Shown here: positions 43,718 to 53,200 of the stretch, piece after piece | How the letters are laid out: each line of letters begins with the position of its first letter | Position numbering within the stretch: position 1 is the first letter of the stretch | Assembly (NCBI RefSeq): GCF_000024125.1 | Contig: NC_013222.1 | Coordinates: 682,001-746,000, forward strand | DNA from: Robiginitalea biformata HTCC2501 | GTDB lineage: Bacteria > Bacteroidota > Bacteroidia > Flavobacteriales > Flavobacteriaceae | Direction: 5' to 3' | Length of the DNA: 64,000 bases | Program-made: the position numbers and the translations under genes | Notes under the pieces: generated by a model | The model's database searches: none | Seen by the model: the letters and a program-made list of their open reading frames with translations, nothing else | Told to the model about the DNA's origin: nothing

Positions 43718-45076
43718 CTAATACGCCTTTTCCTCCCCCCGGAACATATTGAGGACCGTCTGCACGATGATTTTTACATCCAGCAGAAAGGACCAGTTCT
43801 CGATGTAAAAAATGTCGAATTTAATCCGGCCGTGTATGTCCGAATCCCGTTCTACCTCCCCCCGGTAGCCGCGCACCTGGGCCAGGCCGGTGATGCCCGG
43901 TTTGATAAAATGCCGGACCATGTATTTGTCTACCTTGCTGGCGTACTCGTCCGTGTGCTTGAGCATGTGCGGCCGCGGGCCCACCACGGACATATTCCCG
44001 AAGAGCACGTTGTAGAACTGGGGCAGCTCGTCGATACTCGTCTTCCGGATAAACCGGCCAATCCGCGTTACCCGCATATCGTTTTTCCCGGCCTGGAGCT
44101 TGTCGGCGTCTTTGTTCATGGCCATGGAGCGGAATTTATAGCAATAAAATTCCCGGTTGTCCAGCCCCGTGCGCTTCTGCACAAAAAACAGCGGCCCCGG
44201 CGATTCCAGCCAGATCAGGATGGCCAGCAGGGGCCCGAGCCAGATCAGCACGCCGAATATCACCACCAGGCTGAAGGCGATGTCGAACGAACGCTTGACA
44301 AAAGCATTGATGGGGTTGTGGAGCGGGATATCCCGGAGGGATAGGATCGGGAGGTAGTCGTAGTACTCGAATTTCAGCTTTTTTGAATATAAATTTTTGT
44401 TGTCAGGAAGAAATTTAAGTGTTATCAAGTTGTTGTCCGCAAAGTTGATGAAATCAATGATTTCGCTGTTTTTTAATTCTGAAACCGAGCAATACACCTC
44501 ATCGATCTTATTGCTTACAATAAATTCGAAACAGGCTTTCAAGTCAAAGTTTTCAGATCTGGGGCAGAATTGCTTCCTGAATCGATAACCAAATTCTGTG
44601 CGATCGTTAAACACCTGAACCAATTGGTCTGTTTTCTTGTTTTTGCCGATCACAACAACGTCGCGCAGATCCCCTTTGACTTTTTCGCGATACTTCATGA
44701 GAAGGTAATAGCTCAATAATTTCATGCTGCTAACGGATACAAATACTATCCCAACATACTGTGCCAGCGCAAAACGACTCATGTTTGGTTGCTTGAAAAA
44801 GCCGATAAATGCATAAACGATCAGGAAATAAATAAAGAATTGCTGAACGAGAAGGCGCAAAATGTGAACAACCTTTGCATGCCTCCTGATTACATAAAAT
44901 TCAGTTTTAAACGCGATTATCAACCAACCAAGGGATATATAGCCATGAAATAGCAGGTCAACCTCCAAATTGATGGGGAGCAGTTTTGCGATATAGTTGA
45001 TTATCACAAAATCCACCAAAAAAGATACCGGAGATATAAGATCCAGATATTTGGATTGTTGAAAGGGCATGATCAT
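43718..45076 (-). CDS. Polyprenyl-phosphate sugar-1-phosphate transferase (WcaJ-like priming enzyme)
   Basis: A 452-residue membrane enzyme that loads the first sugar-phosphate onto undecaprenyl phosphate. The N-terminal half has about four membrane helices and a Rossmann-like soluble part; the C-terminal catalytic half (from about residue 255) has KRSFDIAFSLVVI, FRSMAMNKDAD, RKTSIDELPQFYNVL and VGPRPHM. The gene changes visibly in base composition near 44370: the part for the catalytic half is GC-rich and the N-terminal part AT-rich. Here it is the last gene of the cluster, where it is often near the start. Confidence 0.92.
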   Translation of the reverse strand: MIMPFQQSKYLDLISPVSFLVDFVIINYIAKLLPINLEVDLLFHGYISLGWLIIAFKTEFYVIRRHAKVVHILRLLVQQFFIYFLIVYAFIGFFKQPNMSRFALAQYVGIVFVSVSSMKLLSYYLLMKYREKVKGDLRDVVVIGKNKKTDQLVQVFNDRTEFGYRFRKQFCPRSENFDLKACFEFIVSNKIDEVYCSVSELKNSEIIDFINFADNNLITLKFLPDNKNLYSKKLKFEYYDYLPILSLRDIPLHNPINAFVKRSFDIAFSLVVIFGVLIWLGPLLAILIWLESPGPLFFVQKRTGLDNREFYCYKFRSMAMNKDADKLQAGKNDMRVTRIGRFIRKTSIDELPQFYNVLFGNMSVVGPRPHMLKHTDEYASKVDKYMVRHFIKPGITGLAQVRGYRGEVERDSDIHGRIKFDIFYIENWSFLLDVKIIVQTVLNMFRGEEKAY

Positions 45077-45149
45077 TTGTTCTCGGGTACCGCGATAATG
45101 GACTTATGCGGCCGAATGTCCCCAGGGTTCATTCGCCTAAAAATAGGGG

Positions 45150-45887
45150 TTATTTTATATAATGGCGAGCCAGTAAGTAGAGAAATTTGGAGTTCGTGTA
45201 CAAATATCTTTTGAACATTCTCCTAGGCTCCTTTAACAACCTGTAAAACCATTCGAGGCCAGATTTGCGCATCCAGGCTGGTGCCCGCTTAATAACCCCA
45301 ACGTATGTCGGCAATGCTCCACCTATGCCGAAAAGAAACGCGTCTATCTGCCGGGTGTGGGCGTGCATCCAGACTTCCTGTTTTGGGCAACCCAAAGCAA
45401 CAAAAACGACCTGTGTGTTGGATTCGTTCAATTGTCTTACATATTTCTCATTTTCCCAGGACTGCCCAAAGGGAGGGGAAATTAAATGAGTCAAAACAAT
45501 TCCCGGCAACTCTCTGTTGATTTTGGATCGGGTCGCCTCCAGAACCTCTTCGGTTGAACCGATGAATGCCACCCGGTATTCTTTTAGATTGCAGTGATGC
45601 AAAAAGAGCGGCAAGAAATCCATTCCTGCAATCCGCTCCTGACTGATCCCGTGAAGTACCCGAAAGCTTTTGGCAACGGGTAAACCATCCGGTAAAGCAT
45701 ATGTGGCAGAATTGACCACCTCGGCGAAATCGGAATTATCATACGCTTCAATCAACATGTGAACATTGGAAAAGCAGGCATAACCGGATTCTTCCTGTTC
45801 GATTCTATGATGAAGTTGTTCAATTAAATCGACCTCCCGGATGGCATTTACATCGATGCTGATAATTCTTTTCTTGCTGTTGTCCAT
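45150..45887 (-). CDS. WecG/TagA/CpsF family glycosyltransferase
   Basis: A 245-residue GT26 enzyme. Family motifs are clear: FSNVHMLIEA, ALPDGLPVAK (with the catalytic aspartate), FIGSTEEV, VALGCPKQEVW and a basic C-terminal end EPRRMFKRYL for membrane binding. Members add ManNAc-type or uronic sugars to lipid-linked acceptors; the donor here is not predictable. It is 4 nt from the upstream GT4 gene. Confidence 0.9.
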   Translation of the reverse strand: MDNSKKRIISIDVNAIREVDLIEQLHHRIEQEESGYACFSNVHMLIEAYDNSDFAEVVNSATYALPDGLPVAKSFRVLHGISQERIAGMDFLPLFLHHCNLKEYRVAFIGSTEEVLEATRSKINRELPGIVLTHLISPPFGQSWENEKYVRQLNESNTQVVFVALGCPKQEVWMHAHTRQIDAFLFGIGGALPTYVGVIKRAPAWMRKSGLEWFYRLLKEPRRMFKRYLYTNSKFLYLLARHYIK

Positions 45888-45891
45888 GAAT

Positions 45892-47031
45892 CTAATTCAC
45901 TACGGAATTGTATATCTTCAGTAAGTTCTCCAGATTAATTTTATGAGTGTATTTTTCAAGATATGTCCGCCGGGCACATTTTTCAAAATCCTCTCTCGGC
46001 ACCATATCGTAATCCTCGATTGCCTGTATTAATGATTTAACCTGACCGGAAGAAAACAATAACCCATTGTAATTGTGGTTTACTAATTTGCTGATATTCT
46101 CATTGTCACATGCTATTACAGGGGTTCCCGCAGCGTAAGACTCGATAATGGTATTTGGCAACCCTTCATAACACAGGGATGGAAATACAAGTGCCTTGGT
46201 GGTTCTCAACAGTTCCGCCACCGAGGACCTGGGCTGCTCACCCCGAAAATGGATGTTCTTACCTGCCAAATCCCTGAGCTCCTGCTCCAGTGGGCCCGTG
46301 CCGACGATGGTCAGGGACTTTTCGGGGAGTCCCTGAAAAGCTTCTAACAACAAATGAACACCTTTTTCCCGGGACAGTCTGCCGATATATAAAAACCCTT
46401 GGCGAGCGGGAGGCACTTTCTCAGTGTCCTCATAAATGTCGTCCGTACTATTTGGCTTCACAATTAGCTTTTCCCCTCCAACTCCCAGGCTCGATTGAAT
46501 AAATAAATCTTTGATAAACGGGGTCAGGACAATAAACCGATCTACAGAATCCTTCCAGATCCCCTGGACCTTTGAATACCACAAAAATGTTGATAGCAAT
46601 AGGCTCTTCGGAACAGAGTCCTGAAAGCAAGCGTGATATACTCCATGGGCGGGAAATTTTAAATTCACACATTTCGTGCAGATTTGTCCATCCCGGAGTA
46701 ATAGTGCCGCCGGGCATATCAGCCGGAAATTATGTAGCGTCATCACGATGGGTACTCCCAAATCCTTTGCTGCCTTCAATACAGCCGGGGATGCCTGGTA
46801 AAACAAATTATGTGCGTGTACGACGTGTGGTTGGAATTCTCGAATTGCCTCCCTGGTCCGGGAATAGGCCTGCTTATTGAAGAAAAGACGGCCCGCATTG
46901 ATTTGCTTATTGTCAAAATGCAGTTGTTTTACGTTCAGGCCGTATTCCGTAAGCAACTTCATTTCGTTGTCTACCACAGCGTCCTCGCCTCCCGAAAACC
47001 GATACAAATTATGTATCTGAAGAACGTTCAT
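45892..47031 (-). CDS. Glycosyltransferase family 4
   Basis: A 379-residue retaining glycosyltransferase. GT-B fold marks: N-terminal LQIHNLYRFSGGEDAV, RLSREKGVHLLLEAF near residue 215 and the EX7E segment YEGLPNTIIESYAAGTPVI near residue 295. The ATG at 47031 (MNVLQIHN) is chosen, overlapping the upstream membrane protein gene by 23 nt; a longer frame adds 14 atypical residues. Confidence 0.9.
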   Translation of the reverse strand: MNVLQIHNLYRFSGGEDAVVDNEMKLLTEYGLNVKQLHFDNKQINAGRLFFNKQAYSRTREAIREFQPHVVHAHNLFYQASPAVLKAAKDLGVPIVMTLHNFRLICPAALLLRDGQICTKCVNLKFPAHGVYHACFQDSVPKSLLLSTFLWYSKVQGIWKDSVDRFIVLTPFIKDLFIQSSLGVGGEKLIVKPNSTDDIYEDTEKVPPARQGFLYIGRLSREKGVHLLLEAFQGLPEKSLTIVGTGPLEQELRDLAGKNIHFRGEQPRSSVAELLRTTKALVFPSLCYEGLPNTIIESYAAGTPVIACDNENISKLVNHNYNGLLFSSGQVKSLIQAIEDYDMVPREDFEKCARRTYLEKYTHKINLENLLKIYNSVVN

Positions 47032-48244
47032 AGGCAGAAAATTTGAAGTAGAAAAAAGCGTGGAAGAATGCAAAAAGCAGCACGATGGCGTTCCTGTTAA
47101 AATGGGATTCGGTCAGGCTCGTTCCGAGAAAAAGGACGAGGAACGCAAAATAAATGGTGGCTTCCCGGTTCCATAGCCGGCTGGTAGCATATACCAATGA
47201 CGTTAAAAAAAGCACAAGCCCCACCAGCCCTGTTGCCAGAGTAATTTGCAGGAATAAATTATGTGCGTTAAACGTATTTCCTTTTAGAAGCAAGGCCTGA
47301 TACCTGTGGCGTCGAAAGCAAAGTTCCAACTCGGTTTGTTGGTCACCATAACCCGTGCCTAAGGCCGGATTTGCCTCTATTACGTGTGCCGTACAGTCCC
47401 AGATGAGTTCCCGGAAACCCCTGCCTCCCCAGTACTCAGTGACCTCGTATTGCCCATCGAAATTAACCGCATCCTTGAATTTTTCTATCAGGGCCCGATT
47501 ACTAAAAACAAATACAACGGCGAGTACTATAATTGCTATAATGCCGAGGAACTCCGGTGTGGATGCTATTTTCCTCGCCCTCCAAAGTAAAAAAACAGAC
47601 AGGATCAAAGTAAAAACTATTGTACTTCTACTGCTCAATAGTAGTAGAATCCCTAAAAGGAAAATTAAAATAATCGGAGCCGGCTTCCGATACCATTGCG
47701 GCATTGAATTGCGGTGGAACAACCAGAGGGTCAATGTCAAAACAATGGCCGCGCCAACGTACAGGGAGAATCCCAGATAATGAAAATTTATTAGGGAGGT
47801 GGCAAGATTTTCCTGAAGCAACGCGTCCAAGGAAAACTCCGGGGCATTCATGGCCACAGAGAGAGAGAGTATCGAGAGAATTGACGTGGAAAACGTAAAG
47901 CACCCTACAAGTAGACCTGCATCTGAAATGCTGAATATGCCTTTTAAATGACGCATTACGAGAAAAAACAGGGGAATGAAAACGAGCAACAGTGATTTCT
48001 GGAGACCGTGCGCGAGGTCATCACTCCAAAACAAGGATAGGAAATGCAACAATACGTATCCATTGATCACGAGGAACTCCAACCAATCACGCCGGGAAGC
48101 CTGAACGCGAAAGTGCAATAATTCAAACAACCAGAAAGCCAAAATTGCGCCAGCCATCAGGTTGGGCAAGGCCGGCCCAAACGGTAGCACAACCAGGAAA
48201 GTTGCGAATAGGCCGATCCATATGTTTTTACGGGATAATTTCAA
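47009..48244 (-). CDS. O-antigen ligase/polymerase family membrane protein (Wzy/WaaL type)
   Basis: A 411-residue protein with about 11 hydrophobic helices and one large periplasmic loop at about 250-330, the topology of the Wzy/WaaL superfamily (LLSSRSTIVFTLILSVFLL; GTGYGDQQTELE in the loop). Whether it polymerises repeat units or ligates chains to a lipid core cannot be told from sequence. It overlaps the next membrane protein gene by 4 nt. Confidence 0.82.
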   Translation of the reverse strand: MKLSRKNIWIGLFATFLVVLPFGPALPNLMAGAILAFWLFELLHFRVQASRRDWLEFLVINGYVLLHFLSLFWSDDLAHGLQKSLLLVFIPLFFLVMRHLKGIFSISDAGLLVGCFTFSTSILSILSLSVAMNAPEFSLDALLQENLATSLINFHYLGFSLYVGAAIVLTLTLWLFHRNSMPQWYRKPAPIILIFLLGILLLLSSRSTIVFTLILSVFLLWRARKIASTPEFLGIIAIIVLAVVFVFSNRALIEKFKDAVNFDGQYEVTEYWGGRGFRELIWDCTAHVIEANPALGTGYGDQQTELELCFRRHRYQALLLKGNTFNAHNLFLQITLATGLVGLVLFLTSLVYATSRLWNREATIYFAFLVLFLGTSLTESHFNRNAIVLLFAFFHAFFYFKFSAYERSSDT

Positions 48245-49569
48245 TCAACATGCATTTGCTGTGCGCGGTCAAACTCGGCCAGTTTAAATAATAGTATAAT
48301 GGGTACGATGATTTCCGGGTACTCCAGGTAATTCTGAACCGAAAGTAAAAAAAAGGCATATATACCAATAAACTTAAGGAATTCTGCTCGCTCCCGGCTG
48401 ATCAGATTACCCTGGATCTGCCAAATCCTGATAAAAAAGAAAATCAGGTAACCGCCCCCGGCAAGCAGGCCGTACTCAAGAAGAAGCGCAACCAGAGAAG
48501 AAAATGTTTGGTTCCTTGTACCGTCATTGTAGGGTTTCGACAACAATTCCCTGTTCAGGAGGGGGTAAACATCTTCGGAATGTGCTGGTGTACGGATTGA
48601 AAAGTTGCTCCTTAGCCATTCGTTCTGAACGAAGTCGCCATTAAGGTAGAAGGCGGTTCTGGAATTATATCCCCCGGGTGCGGCCCCTAACATAAAAACC
48701 TTCATGTCGCCGAGAAATCGTTTCTGGGACCCGTCCAGAAACGTTATAAAACGCGGTATCTGGGTGACTTCCAATTGGCGAGATCGCTCCACTTCCTCCT
48801 GATAGTCGTAAGAATCAAAAACCAAAAGCGCCCGGTTGATATTGGCCTCGATATAATCCAGGTTCCTGGGATTGAATACTCCTATCATCCCCACCGCAAT
48901 AATCGAACTCAATAAGATGGCCCCCATGATTTTCCAATATCTAAGGAGCCGCGTGGCGTACAACAGCAGAAGGGAAATCAGAAAAATCACAAGTCCCAGT
49001 CCATAAAAACCAAAAACACCACTAATCAGAAAAAAGGCAAAGGAATAATATTTCCTTTTACTGAGATAGTACACGCTAAACCCCAGGTTTATAACCGAAA
49101 GCGTATGGGAGCCCAGACCGTCCAGCCCATAGAGTCCCGTAAAGGCGTCATCGTAATTCATCAGGGAGGGGTCTATAATAAATTGTGCATAAATGAATGC
49201 ACTGACGTTCACCACCACCAATACGCGTGATGCAATCGCCAGGAATGTGTCAAATACGGAAAAAACCCTGCCAGATTTCCAGGCTATGGGACGAGCTTGT
49301 AAAAAGACCCAAATAGGCAATATCAGATAAGCAGAGACGAAAAAATTGAGAAAATACCCCCCCGCCAGATACGCTGACAACAAGCCCAACAGAAAAAACA
49401 ATAGCGTGAAAAGCAATATGCTCCTATTTAATTTTAGCCGGAGCAAGTACCCAAGGACGGCTAGAATCACAGGATAAACCAGAATAAGGGTTTGGCGCAA
49501 AAAGGTGAATACCAGAAGCCCTGTCAGTAACAGTGTCCAAAATATTGCCTGCTTACGGGAAACTACCAT
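48241..49569 (-). CDS. Polytopic membrane protein, probable polysaccharide polymerase (Wzy)
   Basis: A 442-residue protein with about 12 hydrophobic helices and a large external loop near residues 270-360 that includes RFITFLDGSQKRFLGD and LGAAPGGYNSRTAF. Size and layout fit Wzy polymerases, which are too diverse for firm family calls. It lies between a sulfotransferase gene and a second Wzy/WaaL-like gene. It overlaps the sulfotransferase gene by 7 nt. Confidence 0.7.
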   Translation of the reverse strand: MVVSRKQAIFWTLLLTGLLVFTFLRQTLILVYPVILAVLGYLLRLKLNRSILLFTLLFFLLGLLSAYLAGGYFLNFFVSAYLILPIWVFLQARPIAWKSGRVFSVFDTFLAIASRVLVVVNVSAFIYAQFIIDPSLMNYDDAFTGLYGLDGLGSHTLSVINLGFSVYYLSKRKYYSFAFFLISGVFGFYGLGLVIFLISLLLLYATRLLRYWKIMGAILLSSIIAVGMIGVFNPRNLDYIEANINRALLVFDSYDYQEEVERSRQLEVTQIPRFITFLDGSQKRFLGDMKVFMLGAAPGGYNSRTAFYLNGDFVQNEWLRSNFSIRTPAHSEDVYPLLNRELLSKPYNDGTRNQTFSSLVALLLEYGLLAGGGYLIFFFIRIWQIQGNLISRERAEFLKFIGIYAFFLLSVQNYLEYPEIIVPIILLFKLAEFDRAQQMHVD

Positions 49570-50390
49570 GTCATATCCGGTTCATAGCCGAGTTTAACAA
49601 GCACGTCCCCCGAATGCTTCTTGAAGCACTCTTTCTCTTCCTGACCAAAATAATTTTTCCAATCGCCGGAAATGCCTTTTCTAAGGAAACTGTTTTTCTT
49701 TTCGTCTCCCTTTTTGCGTTGCGACTGGTTCTCAAATGAATATTTTTGAACCACTTTTTCCAGGCGCTCCTTCTCGATATGTGAAACACCAAGTTGCTCT
49801 TTTAATAACTTAGAGACCGTCCCAAAAGTATCATGTAACAAATCCTCGTACTTCACTAAATAGATGTTTTCACTACCGTGTTCCATTTCCCTGAGCCAGG
49901 CCCGGTTGAACTCAGCCCAATTTCCCATATAAGTGAATTGTTGCCATTTACTCGGCTTGCTCATAAAAGCGTAGTCGATGAATGCACGAAGATTGTATTT
50001 TATATCCTCAAAATTTTCGAATCCTGTTTTGTTTCGGTGATAAATGACATCCTTGGGGTTCAGCTTATTCTTTTCGTTCCAGATCAATTGGTGATAATAA
50101 AGAGAAATCATCACATCCCGCCCATCTCTCACCAGAAACAAAATCTTTTTGTTACTCGGAATCCGTCCAGTGGGAAGATAATGGCCGTGAAATACCGAAG
50201 ACCCCAGGGCCGGCATCCGGTTTCTCGGAAACGGCAACCCCAGATACGCAGAAACCAGTTGACCAAGCCAGGTGCCTCCGGATTTGGGGTATTCTACAAT
50301 GAGAACCGAGTCATTGACCGTTGTCAGGGTGTTTATCAACAAGAGTCGAGTGGCTTGTTCCAATTTACTTTTAATTGTGCGTAAAATCAT
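49563..50390 (-). CDS. Sulfotransferase (PAPS-dependent, second of pair)
   Basis: A 275-residue sulfotransferase. The 5'-phosphosulfate loop reads EYPKSGGTWLGQLV near residue 33 and the 3'-phosphate motif LVRDGRDVMISLYYH near residue 85, both well preserved. It would sulfate a sugar of the polysaccharide. It follows the first sulfotransferase gene by 3 nt, but the two are not close paralogues: this one is of the Sulfotransfer_1 cytosolic-like type. Confidence 0.88.
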   Translation of the reverse strand: MILRTIKSKLEQATRLLLINTLTTVNDSVLIVEYPKSGGTWLGQLVSAYLGLPFPRNRMPALGSSVFHGHYLPTGRIPSNKKILFLVRDGRDVMISLYYHQLIWNEKNKLNPKDVIYHRNKTGFENFEDIKYNLRAFIDYAFMSKPSKWQQFTYMGNWAEFNRAWLREMEHGSENIYLVKYEDLLHDTFGTVSKLLKEQLGVSHIEKERLEKVVQKYSFENQSQRKKGDEKKNSFLRKGISGDWKNYFGQEEKECFKKHSGDVLVKLGYEPDMTW

Positions 50391-50393
50391 CTT

Positions 50394-51299
50394 TTAGGAT
50401 TTCCAGCTTTTCAGATCTGTGCCCAGCAGTTCCTCTAATTGCTCAATTTCTTCCGAAAGGGCCTCCCGAATTAATTCCCGGGCCTTATTGTCATCCGGAT
50501 TTGCCACACGCTTTTTTGATTTTTGGCTGGTAACGAGATTCAGAAAGAAAATCTTTAATTTATATTTCAAATTGTACGGCACCAATGGGTCTATGATATA
50601 CCTGACAAGTGCTTTTTTTATGCCCGATTGGCTATAGAGTGCATTCCGTATCCACGGAAACCGCACTTCCCCTGTTTTATTCAGCTGTTTTAGTTCCGGT
50701 TCAAAATCCGGGTCCACGCCAATAAACTCATAGGCATCGCGGACAACTGCCAACGGGTCATTTTTTATCTCCTCATAAAACACAATGTGGGCGCTCTCAG
50801 CAGGGAAGTATTTTCTCAAACGGGTGATCTGCGTAAAATACCTTCCATGATCGACATATGTGTTGTTGGATAGGGTCCGCAAATCCCCTTCCCTGATCCG
50901 GCTCTCTTCCAGGCTGATTGCCTTGTGCAGGATTTCCTGCTCCATGTTTCTTTTAACAGCAAAGTTATATGCTGAAATAGCGCGTTCCACCGGGTTTCTG
51001 AGTACAAGGATGAGTTTGGCGTCCGGGTTCAGTGAGGCGATTCTTTGGATGGCTTTCTCAAAATATATGATGTTGGCGCTTCCGTTCAATACAGCGGGTT
51101 GCCCCGAATATTCATCCCGGTAAATCCTATCCAGAAACTTTGTTCCTTTTTCAAAAAGTTCATCATCTATAAAGAATGGTGTGTCTTTCATGGAAAACGG
51201 CGCACAAACTTCCGGGTGCTGGGCCAGCCAGTCGTATAGAGAAGTTGTTGCGGCCTTTTGAACGCCGATAAGGAATACATTGGGAGTTAGCTCAGCCAT
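50394..51299 (-). CDS. Sulfotransferase (PAPS-dependent, first of pair)
   Basis: A 301-residue sulfotransferase of the heparan/glycan type. The PAPS loop reads IGVQKAATTSLYDWL near residue 11 and the 3'-phosphate motif LVLRNPVERAISAYNF near residue 100. The C-terminal part is helical and charged. It overlaps the flippase gene by 8 nt. No PAPS synthesis genes occur in the window; PAPS would come from elsewhere. Confidence 0.9.
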   Translation of the reverse strand: MAELTPNVFLIGVQKAATTSLYDWLAQHPEVCAPFSMKDTPFFIDDELFEKGTKFLDRIYRDEYSGQPAVLNGSANIIYFEKAIQRIASLNPDAKLILVLRNPVERAISAYNFAVKRNMEQEILHKAISLEESRIREGDLRTLSNNTYVDHGRYFTQITRLRKYFPAESAHIVFYEEIKNDPLAVVRDAYEFIGVDPDFEPELKQLNKTGEVRFPWIRNALYSQSGIKKALVRYIIDPLVPYNLKYKLKIFFLNLVTSQKSKKRVANPDDNKARELIREALSEEIEQLEELLGTDLKSWKS

Positions 51300-52641
51300 T
51301 TCTATTAATTTTATTCAGCAGGGCCAGGGGGTCCAGGTAACTTCTCAGTCCGGTTCGCTTTTTAACATAATAGGCCCCCAGGAAATTCCATGTCAACAAG
51401 CTTGCAATTGTTGCAATAGCCACCCCTTCAATGCCAAAGCGTTGAACTAGTGCGAAATTTAAAGTCAAATTGACGATGAGGCCAATCAGCATGATTTTCT
51501 GATGCGTCTTTTGATGGCCTGTCATCTGGAGAATATTGCCCACTGAACCGCAAAAACAATTCAATAGTTGCCCGACTCCCAAAATTAACAAGACCCCGGT
51601 TCCCGAGAGGTAGGCTTCCCCAAAAAGCCTCAGGAGGATGTCCTTCCCCAATAGAATTACCAGAAAAGTCCCCAATGCGATGGCTGCACTGATGCCTACG
51701 GCAAAAGTCAATAGGGTTTGCAACGGTTTTACATCATCCTTTCGATAAAGCTCAACAATTTTTGGCGCCAAAATTGAATTAATTGCATCCAAGTTGAAGG
51801 ATATGAGCAAGGCCAGTTTTGCACCAACATCGTAAACAGCCACATCGGATTCATCTAAATAGGCTCCGACGAACAACCGGTCGATCCAGATCAGCAGAAT
51901 CCCCAAAACAGATGTAATCAATATCGGTCGGGACTCCTTATTAAACTTGCGAAACGAGCCTTCAAGAGACTGGTAGAGACTATATCCAAAAACTCTGTAA
52001 GTGAACCAGCAACAACTCAACCACAGAAGGAATATGGCGATAAAATGCGCAACAATGGGCAATTCGTCGTATCTATTTCCAAAGAAAAGCACTCCGGCCA
52101 GTAAAACCCCGATTGTAAGCAGGAATCTCCCGAATGCGGCATAAATCGAAAAAAGTGTATTTTTTTTCAGGCCGCGATAAATTCCATTGTGTATATAGAT
52201 CAGTGACCAAATCGGAAAAGTGAGGGCTGTCCATCTAAGAAATGGTGCAAATTCAAGCCTGTTAAAAACTCGGGAGGCAATCCATTCATCAAAGAGCACC
52301 ATCGGCGTCGCCAGAATAGCGCACACCAGGAAAGAGCGTATGGTAGCCTGTGCCAAATACCCGGATAGTTCGTTTTTAGGGAGGTTTCCGGCAGCTACGT
52401 ATCTCGTCAGGCTGACGTCGTATCCCAGCTTACCGGCAATGGACAAAACCATGAACAGGGTAAAGCCAAGGACCACCATGCCGTAAACTTCATTGCCGAA
52501 ATAATGGATTACCATAAGTGTAAATCCATAGCCTAAAATCAATGCTGCTACACGAAAAAACACAAATACGCCCGCCTTGGCCACGAGTTCCTTTTGGTCT
52601 TTCCCCGAAAGGAGTTTGTAAAGGATTTTTTTTAATGGCAT
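51292..52641 (-). CDS. wzx: Polysaccharide flippase (Wzx)
   Basis: A 449-residue integral membrane protein with about 12-14 helices of the MOP superfamily, expected to flip undecaprenyl-linked repeat units across the inner membrane. Distinct in sequence from the flippase at 16939-18405, and AT-richer. It lies between a lipoprotein gene and the sulfotransferases. Confidence 0.88.
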   Translation of the reverse strand: MPLKKILYKLLSGKDQKELVAKAGVFVFFRVAALILGYGFTLMVIHYFGNEVYGMVVLGFTLFMVLSIAGKLGYDVSLTRYVAAGNLPKNELSGYLAQATIRSFLVCAILATPMVLFDEWIASRVFNRLEFAPFLRWTALTFPIWSLIYIHNGIYRGLKKNTLFSIYAAFGRFLLTIGVLLAGVLFFGNRYDELPIVAHFIAIFLLWLSCCWFTYRVFGYSLYQSLEGSFRKFNKESRPILITSVLGILLIWIDRLFVGAYLDESDVAVYDVGAKLALLISFNLDAINSILAPKIVELYRKDDVKPLQTLLTFAVGISAAIALGTFLVILLGKDILLRLFGEAYLSGTGVLLILGVGQLLNCFCGSVGNILQMTGHQKTHQKIMLIGLIVNLTLNFALVQRFGIEGVAIATIASLLTWNFLGAYYVKKRTGLRSYLDPLALLNKINRNG

Positions 52642-52680
52642 AGGTGAACCGGCATTGTTACTTCATTATTGTAAATAATA

Positions 52681-53196
52681 CTATCTGATGCGGATCGGAA
52701 TCGAATCAACAGCAAGCGTAAACAATCGCCTCCGATTTCCGTCTACCAATCCAAAACGCAGCATCTCAAACCGCTCAAGATCCGACTCAAAAGTGCCCGT
52801 AAACACCCATATCCCCCGCCGAACTTCAGAAGGAGTGGCTTGCGCAGGATAAAATCCACCCTGGGCCTCTGTATTAATTTTAGGATAAAAATGCAGGTAA
52901 AAGCTATGATCCGACCAATGCTCCGATCGACGGGTTTCTTCTAAATACACCCGAACCTGGTATCGTTTTGAGTTGCTTTGGGGATAAACCCGTATGTCCC
53001 GAACGATCAACCCCAGCGTGTCGTTAAAATACTCAAGATCCAAAACGCTATTCCCCGGCTCGCTTTGAATCCACGACGAATCCGGGTTTCGGCAACCACA
53101 GAACAAGATTAATATAACAAAGAACCCCCAGAATGAGCACCCGGCCTTAAAGAGGCCGAGGTTTTTAATACGGTACATGAGGCTTCGGGTATTCAT
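52681..53196 (-). CDS. Lipoprotein-like protein of unknown function in the polysaccharide locus
   Basis: A 171-residue protein with an N-terminal hydrophobic helix ending in a lipobox-like LFCGC (cysteine near residue 35) and a beta-rich domain (VRVYLEETRRSEHWSDHSF, described by its parts VRVYLEE and HSFYLHFYP). No family was recognised. The gap to fcl is 4 nt, so it is part of the cluster transcript. It could be an outer membrane partner of export, but nothing in the sequence shows this. Confidence 0.6.
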   Translation of the reverse strand: MNTRSLMYRIKNLGLFKAGCSFWGFFVILILFCGCRNPDSSWIQSEPGNSVLDLEYFNDTLGLIVRDIRVYPQSNSKRYQVRVYLEETRRSEHWSDHSFYLHFYPKINTEAQGGFYPAQATPSEVRRGIWVFTGTFESDLERFEMLRFGLVDGNRRRLFTLAVDSIPIRIR

Positions 53197-53200
53197 TGAA

